NCBI GenBank assembly: GCA_003251535.1
Contig: QKFD01000024.1
Coordinates: forward strand, 1-64,000
DNA length: 64,000 nt
Direction of reading: 5' to 3'
DNA from: Chromatiales bacterium
GTDB lineage: Bacteria; Pseudomonadota; Gammaproteobacteria; Thiohalomonadales; Thiohalomonadaceae
Below the pieces are notes generated by a model. It was not told the origin of the DNA. It saw nothing but the letters and a program-made list of their open reading frames with translations, and made no database searches. Each line of letters begins with the position of its first letter. Positions within the stretch are counted from its first letter, which is position 1. The position numbers and the translations under genes are program-made. Below are positions 18,835 through 26,611 of the stretch, one piece after another.

Positions 18835-18905
18835 AACGCCGCTTCTCCATCAGGTGCTCGTATTCTGGCCCGAGCACAAATAAGACCAACAAGGAAAGAC
18901 CGGCA

Positions 18906-18934
18906 ATTCTAGCGGCGAAAACAGCCGTGGTCAA
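18906..18934 (-). promoter_or_regulatory. Sigma-70 promoter of rplU
   Basis: On the minus strand TTGACC (18929-18934), 17 bp, TAGAAT (18906-18911). It lies about 75 bp before the rplU start, in the divergent spacer shared with ispB. Confidence 0.75.
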
Positions 18935-19044
18935 ACCAAGTTACGCCTAATAACCTCAACGCCCTGCCCGATAGGACGATTGACAGTCTAGCGGGCGATT
19001 CCTAGCATTCACCTTCCCGCAGAAGACCCCAAACACCCCGCCCC

Positions 19045-20013
19045 ATGGAAATCCAGGAAGTCTACCAGCTCATCGACGACGACCGGGAGGCCGTCGACGC
19101 CCTCATTCAGCGTCAGCTCCACTCCAACATCGTCCTCATCAACCAGATCGGCCACTACATCATCAATAGTGGCGGCAAGCGGCTGCGCCCGATGCTCCAC
19201 TTGCTGGTGGCCCGCGCCTGCGGCTACCAAGGAGACCAGCATCTCACCCTGGCCGCCGTGGTGGAGTTCATCCACACCGCCACCCTCCTCCATGACGATG
19301 TGGTAGATGCCTCTGAACTCCGCCGCGGCCAACAGAGCGCCAATGCGGTGTGGGGCAATGAGGCGAGCGTATTAGTGGGTGACTTTCTCTACTCCCGCGC
19401 CTTCCAGATGATGGTGAACATAGGCCAGATGCGGGTGATGGAGATCCTCGCCGACGCCACCAACACCATCGCCGAGGGCGAGGTGTTGCAGCTGCTCAAC
19501 TGCCACGACGCCGACACCACGGAAGAGCGCTATCTCGACGTGATCCGCTACAAGACCGCCAAGCTGTTTGAGGCGGCCGCGCAGCTGGGGGCCGTGCTGG
19601 CCAATCGCTCCCCAGAGGAGGAGGCGGCCATGGTGCGCTATGGCATCCACCTAGGCACGGCCTTTCAGCTCATCGATGATGTGCTCGACTACAGCGCCGA
19701 CAGCGCCGAGATCGGCAAGAACATCGGCGATGATCTGGCCGAAGGCAAGCCGACCCTACCGCTCATCTACGCCATGCGCACCGGCACCGCAGAGCAGGCG
19801 GCGGCGGTGCGCGAGGCCATCGAAAACGGTGGCCGCGAGCGGATCAAAGAGATCATGACGGCCATTGAATCGACCGGAGCAATCGCGTACACTTCGCGCT
19901 CCGCTGAGGTTGAGGCCCAAAAAGCCCTTGAAGCGCTGGCGATTCTCCCGGATTCGCCGTACAAAGAAGCGCTTGCGGTGCTGGCTAAATTTGCAGTGGA
20001 ACGGAGTTACTAA
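19045..20013 (+). CDS. ispB: Octaprenyl (polyprenyl) diphosphate synthase
   Basis: 322 residues. Both Asp-rich motifs are present: LLHDDVVDAS (first) and QLIDDVLDYSAD (second), plus GGKRLRPML and GDFLYSRAF. It elongates isoprenyl diphosphates to make the ubiquinone side chain; the exact chain length is not predictable. The gene is divergent from rplU, as in many gammaproteobacteria. The tRNA-Pro gene begins 10 bp after its stop. Confidence 0.95.
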   Translation: MEIQEVYQLIDDDREAVDALIQRQLHSNIVLINQIGHYIINSGGKRLRPMLHLLVARACGYQGDQHLTLAAVVEFIHTATLLHDDVVDASELRRGQQSANAVWGNEASVLVGDFLYSRAFQMMVNIGQMRVMEILADATNTIAEGEVLQLLNCHDADTTEERYLDVIRYKTAKLFEAAAQLGAVLANRSPEEEAAMVRYGIHLGTAFQLIDDVLDYSADSAEIGKNIGDDLAEGKPTLPLIYAMRTGTAEQAAAVREAIENGGRERIKEIMTAIESTGAIAYTSRSAEVEAQKALEALAILPDSPYKEALAVLAKFAVERSY

Positions 20014-20023
20014 TACACCGCTT

Positions 20024-20100
20024 CGGGGTGTAGCTCAGCCTGGTAGAGCACCGTCTTCGGGAGGCGGGTGTCGCAGGTTCAAATCCTGTCTCCCCGACCA
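20024..20100 (+). tRNA. tRNA-Pro (anticodon CGG)
   Basis: A 77-nt cloverleaf with encoded CCA. The anticodon stem is CCGTC/GGCGG around TTCGGGA, giving anticodon CGG, and the T loop is TTCAAAT. The acceptor stem has one U-U opposition (positions 6 and 67). It starts 10 bp after ispB and is followed by a terminator, so it may be processed from an ispB transcript. Confidence 0.95.
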
Positions 20101-20110
20101 ATCATCAGAA

Positions 20111-20138
20111 AAGGGCGCCCCTCAAGGCGCCCTTTTTC
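20111..20138 (+). terminator. Intrinsic terminator after tRNA-Pro
   Basis: AAGGGCGCC pairs with GGCGCCCTT around a six-base loop and is followed by a T-rich tract. Confidence 0.9.
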
Positions 20139-20259
20139 TTTTCTATCCCCGCCCCACCCCCGCGACTCCGGTATCATCACCCAAGGCGGAGTGGTTCAAG
20201 CCCCTCCCGCCACCGCCGATACAATAGCTACCGGAAACCAGAGATCACGGGAGAGCGAC

Positions 20260-20748
20260 ATGCGCTTATTGGTTGCGATAGTCCTCGCTTCACTGCTGAG
20301 CGGCTGCCTAACCTACGTCGATCCCAATCCTCCCCCACAGCTGCTCAAGGCCGTGGGCTATGGCGCTGTCAGTGATGACCTCAGCCAATCTCCAGCCCAA
20401 CGCCGTCTGCTGGGGATGAGGGCGGCCAAGTTAGACGCCTACCGTAATCTGGCGGAACAGGTCTACGGACTCCAGGTGACCGGACAGAGCACGGTATCTG
20501 ACGTCATGGTGCGCAACGACCGCTTCCACGCCCTGGTCGATACCTATCTGCGCGGCGCCCGGGTGGTGACCACCACGGCCGTGGATGAGGCGACCTACGA
20601 GGTGATAGTGGAGTTGGAGCTATCCCCCGACTTCTACGACTGTGTGCACTACCCCAACCGCTGTACCGCACCCGCCTACCAACCCGCCCGCACCTGCAAC
20701 GGTTGCGACAGCAACTTCAGCGCCCCTGATGTCCAATACTCACCATGA
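20260..20748 (+). CDS. flgP: LPP20-family outer membrane lipoprotein, FlgP-like
   Basis: 162 residues. The signal peptide ends in the lipobox LLSGC, so the mature protein starts with a lipidated Cys. The segment QRRLLGMRAAKLDAYRNLAEQVYG is the typical LPP20/FlgP motif, followed by VDTYLRGARVV. The C-terminus adds five Cys (CVH, RCT, RTCNGC), which is unusual. FlgP is part of the outer-membrane disk around the flagellar basal body in Vibrio and Campylobacter. The ATG has GGGAGAG upstream. The stop overlaps the start of flgT (ATGA), which supports the FlgP reading. Confidence 0.75.
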   Translation: MRLLVAIVLASLLSGCLTYVDPNPPPQLLKAVGYGAVSDDLSQSPAQRRLLGMRAAKLDAYRNLAEQVYGLQVTGQSTVSDVMVRNDRFHALVDTYLRGARVVTTTAVDEATYEVIVELELSPDFYDCVHYPNRCTAPAYQPARTCNGCDSNFSAPDVQYSP

Positions 20749-21887
20749 ACGCCCGCTACGCCCTACCCGTGCTCCTACTGATCTGCGGCCTGGCGCAGGG
20801 GGCGGATAACTATGTGGGCACCGCCGCCATCGATGCGGAGATCGCCCAGGCGCGACAAGCGGCCCTGGCCGATGCCGAGGCCCAGGCAGCAGAGCAGGAG
20901 GGGATGCAGATCCGCTCTGATACCACCCAAGAGGGCGATCAGATCACCCTCCACACCGGCCCCACCCCCCGCCTGAGGGTGATCGAAGAGTGGCGTGATG
21001 GCGATCTCTACCACGTACGGGCCGAGCGGGATGGGGCTAACGGTGGCTGCGGCCCCCAATACCGCAAACGGATCGCCGCCACCGCCTTTCCCCTCCTCCA
21101 TCCGGATCAGGTCTATAGCAACGGGATCCACGGTTTCGAAGTGGGGATCCCCCATGAACTGCTCCACCGCCTGGCGGCCAGTGGCAACTTCCTTAGCCGC
21201 GGGGTGGAGGCGATCACCCTCTACGACGCCAACGCCCTCGCACCAGAGGGGATCAGCCAGGGGAGTTACGGCCGCTCACGGCTCCTAGAGCACGCCGATC
21301 GGGTGGGGGCCGATCTCATCCTCTCCGGGGTAGTGCGGGACCTGGGTCTGGAGGTATCCCGTTTTCAGCTCCCCTACGTAGGTCGCATCGGTAGCTCCGA
21401 CCGGCGGGTGGAGATCGATCTCTTTATCCATGATGGCCATACCGGGGCGCTGCTGCTGCGCCACCACTACGCCGAAGAGGCGTCAGGTGAGGTGATGCTA
21501 GATCGCCAAATCCCATTTGCCAGTGCCGCCTTCTACCGCACCGACCTCGGCCACAGCTTCGATGCCATCTTCGACCGCGCCGTCCAAGAGGTGCAGGAGC
21601 GGCTGCACTGCCTCCCCTTCACCGCCCGAGTCCTGCGTGTCAGCGGCGACGAGGTGGTGATCGATGCCGGCGCCGATACCCGTATCCAGGTGGGCGATGA
21701 GCTGATTGCCCACGCCACCCGCCGCGATCAGCTGTTCGACAGCGGTGCCCGCAGCCGTGGCCCGGAGCGGGAGCCGCAGGGCTCGGTGCAGGTGGTGGAT
21801 GTGCAGGCCGACTACTCGGTGGCACAGCTAAATGGCGCCACGGCCCTAAACCGACTCCAAGCGGGCGATCTGGTCTCCACCCGCTAA
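20745..21887 (+). CDS. flgT: Flagellar assembly protein FlgT-like
   Basis: 380 residues with a signal peptide ending GLAQGA. An N-terminal domain contains the ALADAEAQAAEQEG segment and a Cys near position 100; a middle TolB-like part (LLEHADRVGADLILSGVVRDL) and a C-terminal SH3-like part (RVLRVSGDEVVIDAGADTRIQVGDELIAH) follow. This three-domain order matches Vibrio FlgT, which forms the H ring around the flagellar basal body. Translation is coupled to flgP by a 4-bp overlap. Its 3' end overlaps the convergent methyltransferase gene by 42 bp. No other flagellar genes are in the window. Confidence 0.75.
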   Translation: MNARYALPVLLLICGLAQGADNYVGTAAIDAEIAQARQAALADAEAQAAEQEGMQIRSDTTQEGDQITLHTGPTPRLRVIEEWRDGDLYHVRAERDGANGGCGPQYRKRIAATAFPLLHPDQVYSNGIHGFEVGIPHELLHRLAASGNFLSRGVEAITLYDANALAPEGISQGSYGRSRLLEHADRVGADLILSGVVRDLGLEVSRFQLPYVGRIGSSDRRVEIDLFIHDGHTGALLLRHHYAEEASGEVMLDRQIPFASAAFYRTDLGHSFDAIFDRAVQEVQERLHCLPFTARVLRVSGDEVVIDAGADTRIQVGDELIAHATRRDQLFDSGARSRGPEREPQGSVQVVDVQADYSVAQLNGATALNRLQAGDLVSTR

Positions 21888-22580
21888 CCCCGCCTCTGCC
21901 AGACGGCAGAGGCGATAGATGAAGTGCCACTCCAGCATCCGCCGGCGCCTTGCCACCATCTCTAGCCGCAGACCAGAGGCGGTGGCGAGGCGGTGGATCT
22001 CAGCGAGGGCACACTCCTCCGACAAGATCATCACCACCTCCGGTAGCCGCCCTGCCGCCGCTAGTTGTGGGAACAGGGCGCGGAAATAGTCGAAGTGGGC
22101 GCCGCAGAACCAGGCCCGCTCCGCCGGGGAGAGGGGATCACGCGGATAGTAGGGGGGGTTGATCACCACGAGATCAAACTCAGCCGGGTCAAGTTCGGCG
22201 AAGAGATCCGACTGGACTGTGCGCAGCCTCAAGCCATTGGCGGCGGCGTTGGCGGCGGCGTTGGCCAGGGCCGCCGGATTGATATCGGAGGCGGTGGCGT
22301 GGGCGCCTTTGCCAGCCAGTAGCAGGGCCACCAGGCCGGTGCCACACCCCAACTCCAACACCGCTTGGCCGGCCACCTGCCGTGGACGGAGGTAGTCGAG
22401 CAGGATACGGGTGCTGAGGGTGAGGCCAGGGGGAAAGACGCCGGGGGCCACCTGGATGCGCAGCGTCCCGTAGCGATAGGGGCGGGGGCGCAGGTGGTAA
22501 CGCCGCACCCAAGGGATGAGGATCGGCTCCAAGGCCCGCTTTAAAACGCGCCGCGCCAGCAGCCGCAACCTATTCGGCAC
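21846..22580 (-). CDS. Class I methyltransferase with NPPY motif
   Basis: 244 residues. The SAM-binding motif is VLELGCGTGLVALLLAGKG, the acidic residue is in ASDINPAAL and the catalytic-type motif is NPPYYP, as in HemK/PrmC-like and related N-methyltransferases. The basic N-terminus (RRVLKRALEPILIPWVRRYHLRPRPYR) may touch nucleic acid or membrane. GTG start at 22580 overlapping the upstream radical SAM gene by 11 bp, so it is the last gene of that operon. The substrate could be a protein Gln, a nucleotide or the product of the cluster. Confidence 0.75.
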   Translation of the reverse strand: MPNRLRLLARRVLKRALEPILIPWVRRYHLRPRPYRYGTLRIQVAPGVFPPGLTLSTRILLDYLRPRQVAGQAVLELGCGTGLVALLLAGKGAHATASDINPAALANAAANAAANGLRLRTVQSDLFAELDPAEFDLVVINPPYYPRDPLSPAERAWFCGAHFDYFRALFPQLAAAGRLPEVVMILSEECALAEIHRLATASGLRLEMVARRRRMLEWHFIYRLCRLAEAGLAGGDQIARLESV

Positions 22581-24087
22581 GGAACCCCTCCTGCTCCGGT
22601 CGACGGTAGCGCCACCAACGCAGCAGGGCCTTCAGCTCCAGAGGATAACGGTAGGCCCGCATTCGGTAGCGGGGCGTCGCCAGCAGCCGCAGCAGACGCC
22701 GCTGCCAGGGTCGCAGGGTGAAGTCGGAGACACTGGGGGCGTAGGCGTTGAGCACCGTCTCGAAGTTGCGCACCCGATCCACCATGGCCGGCGTCAACCA
22801 GGGGGTGAGCGGATTACGCCGCAGATCGAACTGCTCCCAGCGGGGGGAGAGCCAGTCGTCGAGGGTGCGGGGAAAGTGGAAACCGTCCGCCTCGATCTGG
22901 CGATAGAGTTCGGAACCCTCGGTGGGTACCGGGCTATAGAGATAGACGATGATCTCGGTCTGCGGATTGATCGCCTTAATCTCCTCAATGAAGCGGATGT
23001 CCCGCTCTATCTGCCCCGCCACCGCCGCCGCATTGGGCCCCGGCAGGCCGAGCACAAAGGAGTACTCCGGGATGATATCGAACCGTCCAAGGCGGGCGCA
23101 GAGGCGTTTGATCTGCTCACCGCTTTGGGTACCGCCTTTATTCATCTGCCGCAACACCGCCTCGTCGCCGCTCTCGGCGCCGAGAAAGATCATGCGGCAG
23201 CCCGCCGCCCGCATCTGCTCCAGCGTGGCGTCGGCATAGCGATCCAGGGTATCGATCCGCCCCTCGCCCCACCAGATCAGCCCAGCCCCCCGCAACAGTG
23301 CCGATAGCTCCGCGACCCGCCGTTCAGAGACGAAGAAATTGTTGTCGTGGAACTCCACCGCATCCACCCCCCAACGCCCCTTCAGCTCCAGTAGATTGGC
23401 GGCGATACGCGCCGCACTCTCACCGCGCCAGCGGGCGTTGTAGATGGGCACCACACCGCAGAAGGCGCAGCTAAAGGGGCAACCGACACTGGAGTGGTAG
23501 GCCTGGGTACGGCGACCGAGAAAGGTACGACCGAGGTAGCCCTCCATGGGGTAGTGCTGGTGCAGCCACTCATAGGGCAGCGGTGGCAGTGCATCCTGAT
23601 CCAGCAGCGGCGCCGTGGGGGTGGTGACGGGCTCACCATCCTCCCCCTGCCAGGCGAGATTGGGGATAGCGGTCAGGGGGGAGCCGCTCGCCAAGGCGTC
23701 GAGCAGTGCGGGAAAGGCCGCGTCGCCCGGGCCACAGACGACGAAATCGACATAGGGGGCGCTCAAGGTGGCGGCCAGCTGGTTGGAGGGGAAGTAACCT
23801 CCCCAGATGGTCCGCACCGCGGGAAACGCCTGGCGCACTCGGCGTGTCACCGGGATTGCCTGTTTCAGCTGCGGTCCCGGCATGACGGTGCAGCCGAAGT
23901 AGCCATACTCGCCACTGGCCAGGTAGGCGGCCAGCTTGGGCCAGGGATCCCCCTCCCGGTTACCATCCACCAGCGCCACCTCGCGCCGGCCCTGCACCGA
24001 GGCGGCGATCTGTAGGATGGAGAGAGGGACCCGACACTTACCCTCGGCACTGCGCGGATTGAACAGCAACACCTTACTCATCGACAT
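22570..24087 (-). CDS. B12-binding-type radical SAM enzyme
   Basis: About 505 residues. The N-terminal 150 residues resemble a cobalamin-binding Rossmann domain (KVLLFNPRS, ALVDGN, IWGGYFPS, FVVCGPGD) but the classical DXHXXG cobalt-ligand motif was not found. The radical SAM core carries CPFSCAFC (SSVGCPFSCAFCGVVP), then VEFHDNNFF and a GAESGDEAVL motif. Such enzymes often methylate unreactive carbons or rearrange skeletons. It starts at ATG 24087, two bases before the glycosyltransferase stop, or at ATG 24081. The longer frame upstream is a shadow of that glycosyltransferase. The C-terminus is strongly basic. Confidence 0.85.
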   Translation of the reverse strand: MSMSKVLLFNPRSAEGKCRVPLSILQIAASVQGRREVALVDGNREGDPWPKLAAYLASGEYGYFGCTVMPGPQLKQAIPVTRRVRQAFPAVRTIWGGYFPSNQLAATLSAPYVDFVVCGPGDAAFPALLDALASGSPLTAIPNLAWQGEDGEPVTTPTAPLLDQDALPPLPYEWLHQHYPMEGYLGRTFLGRRTQAYHSSVGCPFSCAFCGVVPIYNARWRGESAARIAANLLELKGRWGVDAVEFHDNNFFVSERRVAELSALLRGAGLIWWGEGRIDTLDRYADATLEQMRAAGCRMIFLGAESGDEAVLRQMNKGGTQSGEQIKRLCARLGRFDIIPEYSFVLGLPGPNAAAVAGQIERDIRFIEEIKAINPQTEIIVYLYSPVPTEGSELYRQIEADGFHFPRTLDDWLSPRWEQFDLRRNPLTPWLTPAMVDRVRNFETVLNAYAPSVSDFTLRPWQRRLLRLLATPRYRMRAYRYPLELKALLRWWRYRRPEQEGFRAE

Positions 24088-24088
24088 C

Positions 24089-25168
24089 TCACACCCCACC
24101 CCAACCACTGCGCCCACTGGCACCATAGAGCTGGCGGTAAGCGGCCACCGTAGCGGCGAGAGGAAAGCGGGGTGCCACCTCTGCCGCTGGCCTGGCGAGC
24201 AGTCGGCCAACGGCGGCGGCCATGGCCCGCGGCTCCTCTGCCAACTCCCAGCCAGGTCCCACCGCAGCGATGCCAACCGCCCTTGATACCACCCCCAATC
24301 CCAACGCCTGCGCCTCGGCCATGGCCAAGCCAAATGACTCAAAACGCGCGGGATGGAGCAGCACCCGGGCGCGTCGCATCAACGCAATCACCTGCTCCCG
24401 CGGCACTCCACCGGCAAAGGTGACCGCCGCGCTGATCCCCAACTGCTCGGCGCGCCGCTCCAGGAGTGGTCGCTGCGGCCCCTCCCCCACCAGTAGGCAG
24501 CGGAGTTGGGGGTGGGCCGGCAGCAGCTCGGCCACCACCTCCAGAAATAGCGCGTACTCCTTCACGGCGCTGAGGGCGCCAACCCCCAAGAGATCGATCT
24601 CCGGCTCCGTTACCGAGTGCCGCCCCTCCGCCTCTGGAACGCCCCATGGGATGAGTTGATCGGCATGTCGGCCGTAGCTACGGGCGAACCACTCATCCTG
24701 AAAGGCGGAGAGCGCCACCACCCGACTACGGCGGCGATCAATCCGCCCCAACCAGGGCTGACGACGGCACACCTCCTGCCCCATCAGGGTGAGTAGGTGG
24801 GGAATAGCCAACCGCCCCGCCCACCACTCACCGAGACGGCTGCACTCCCCCAACCAGAAGCTGTGGATCAACGTGATGGGTTGCCGCCGCTGGAGTGCCC
24901 TCAGCCGCTGAACGGCCCGCAGCCAAGCCAGCCAACGCCACGGTTGGCGCCGATTGGCGCCACCGCAGGGGAGCACCTCCAGGCCATGCCAACGGTAGGG
25001 GGTGGTGCGGTAGGGGTAGTGGAGAGGGAGCAGCGAGATCCGCCAGCCCGGCTGCTGCTGCGCCAGGGCGCGCACATAGAGCTGTAGTGCCGGGATACAG
25101 GCGGTGTCCGCCTCAGCGGCGGGAAAACCGGGGGTGATGAGGAGGAGGTGGTGTGGCCCATCAGCCAT
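24089..25168 (-). CDS. Glycosyltransferase family 4 (GT-B fold)
   Basis: About 359 residues. The N-terminal half has LLLITPGFPAAEADT; the C-terminal half has LLGVGALSAVKEYALFLEVV, LLVGEGPQRPLLE and the nucleotide-sugar motif FESFGLAMAEAQALG with the EX7E pattern. It transfers a sugar from a nucleotide donor to an unknown acceptor in the cytoplasm. ATG at 25168 overlaps the upstream membrane protein gene by 8 bp, indicating one operon. Confidence 0.85.
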   Translation of the reverse strand: MADGPHHLLLITPGFPAAEADTACIPALQLYVRALAQQQPGWRISLLPLHYPYRTTPYRWHGLEVLPCGGANRRQPWRWLAWLRAVQRLRALQRRQPITLIHSFWLGECSRLGEWWAGRLAIPHLLTLMGQEVCRRQPWLGRIDRRRSRVVALSAFQDEWFARSYGRHADQLIPWGVPEAEGRHSVTEPEIDLLGVGALSAVKEYALFLEVVAELLPAHPQLRCLLVGEGPQRPLLERRAEQLGISAAVTFAGGVPREQVIALMRRARVLLHPARFESFGLAMAEAQALGLGVVSRAVGIAAVGPGWELAEEPRAMAAAVGRLLARPAAEVAPRFPLAATVAAYRQLYGASGRSGWGGV

Positions 25169-26606
25169 CGTGCCGCACCCCGGTGATACGGTAGAGGGTC
25201 CAACCATCCCCGTGCTGGAACAGCGTCTCCAGCTGGTAGCCCCGCTGCAAGCGATCCCAGTTCTGCATCAGCCGATGGCCCTGCCACTGCCGGGCGAAGC
25301 GGGGGGCGTTGAACAGCACATAGGCCCCCGTGGGATAGTGCTCGATGGGCGCCAGCCAGAGATCGATCACCGGCTCAGGCACGCCGCGTGCCCGCAGCGC
25401 CATGGTGACATCGAAGGTGTAGAGCGGGGCCGCCGGATAGCTCGCCACCTCTGCCGCCAAGGCCCGCTCCCAACGGTTGCGCTCCAGCAGCGGTACCATC
25501 TCGCGGGCGGTCAACCCCAGCTGAAACAGCAGCGCCGTCGCCACCGCCCCGAGGCGTGCCCAGCGCGGCAGGAGATACCACAGACGGAGGGCGGCCGGCA
25601 GCAGCAGCAACAGCACCAGCGGCACCGCCAGGATCAAAAAGCGCTGGTTTTGAAGCGGGATCCCGGCGATGAAGGCGAGGTAGAGCAGCAGCCCGGCCAG
25701 CAGCAGACGGGCCAGTGGATCGGCCAGATCCCCCCGGCGCCACCCCAGCAGCAGTAGCGGCCCACCCAGTAGCAGAGCGGGGTGGTAGAGCGGGTAGAGG
25801 GCGTAGAGCAGATTGGGCAGACGATAGCTCTGGTAACCATCGCCGGTGACGAAGGCCCGTTCAAACCAGTGGTGGAGCGACCAGAGGGTGAGCGAGTAGT
25901 GGTGGAACAGCTCCCCAGCCGCCCCCTGTTTCAATAGCAGATGGGGTATCCAGGTGACGGCGACGATGGCCAGCACCGCCAGCAGCCAGCCGCTACGACG
26001 CGCCCGCCCCAACTGCCACCCCAAGTAGAGGCCAGCGGGCAGCAGCGGTAACAAGGTGGCGTAGCGGGTGTTCATGGCCAGACCGGCACAGAGGGCGAAT
26101 AGCGCCACCCAACGCCCCTGCTGTGCTTCGCGGTAGCGGGCCAGGCAGAGCAGTGCTGCCATCATCCAGCCGAGCGCCAACAGATCGGACATCACCAGCA
26201 CATCGGCACGTAGCAGCAGCGGCGCCAGCGCCAAGCCGAGTAGCAGGTAGAGATCGAGCACCGCCCGCTCCACCTGCGGCTGGAGGAGAAGGGCGAGCTG
26301 GCGCGTGGCGTAGAGGGTGGCCACCAACGCCAGCGCCGAGATCCCCTGCATGGCCAAGGCGCCCTCCCACCCCGCTAGCGATAGCAGGGCGCCCGTGAGG
26401 CCATACCCCACCGGCCAGGCGTGCCAACCGGGATCGGCCCCCCCTAACCACCATTGGCGCAGGGCCGTGGCGTAGCGCAGATATTCGAAACTATCCTGGC
26501 CATATAGCCCATCAAAGCCGATCCCCCAGCGCACCCAGCCCCACGCCAGCAGCGGCACTAGCAGCAGCAGAGGGGTGCGCCAACGGCCAACCCAAGACCA
26601 CGCCAT
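25161..26606 (-). CDS. Multi-pass GT-C/ArnT-like membrane glycosyltransferase (putative)
   Basis: 481 residues with about ten hydrophobic helices. The first luminal loop holds DGLYGQDSFEYLRYATALRQWW, where the acidic QDSFEY resembles the catalytic Asp of PMT/GT39-type enzymes. AMNTRYATLLPL and a short soluble C-terminal domain follow. Such proteins use polyprenyl-phosphate sugars on the outer face of the membrane. The ATG at 26606 has AAGGGG just before it, five bases after the stop of the preceding gene. Confidence 0.7.
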   Translation of the reverse strand: MAWSWVGRWRTPLLLLVPLLAWGWVRWGIGFDGLYGQDSFEYLRYATALRQWWLGGADPGWHAWPVGYGLTGALLSLAGWEGALAMQGISALALVATLYATRQLALLLQPQVERAVLDLYLLLGLALAPLLLRADVLVMSDLLALGWMMAALLCLARYREAQQGRWVALFALCAGLAMNTRYATLLPLLPAGLYLGWQLGRARRSGWLLAVLAIVAVTWIPHLLLKQGAAGELFHHYSLTLWSLHHWFERAFVTGDGYQSYRLPNLLYALYPLYHPALLLGGPLLLLGWRRGDLADPLARLLLAGLLLYLAFIAGIPLQNQRFLILAVPLVLLLLLPAALRLWYLLPRWARLGAVATALLFQLGLTAREMVPLLERNRWERALAAEVASYPAAPLYTFDVTMALRARGVPEPVIDLWLAPIEHYPTGAYVLFNAPRFARQWQGHRLMQNWDRLQRGYQLETLFQHGDGWTLYRITGVRHDG

Positions 26607-26611
26607 CCCCT

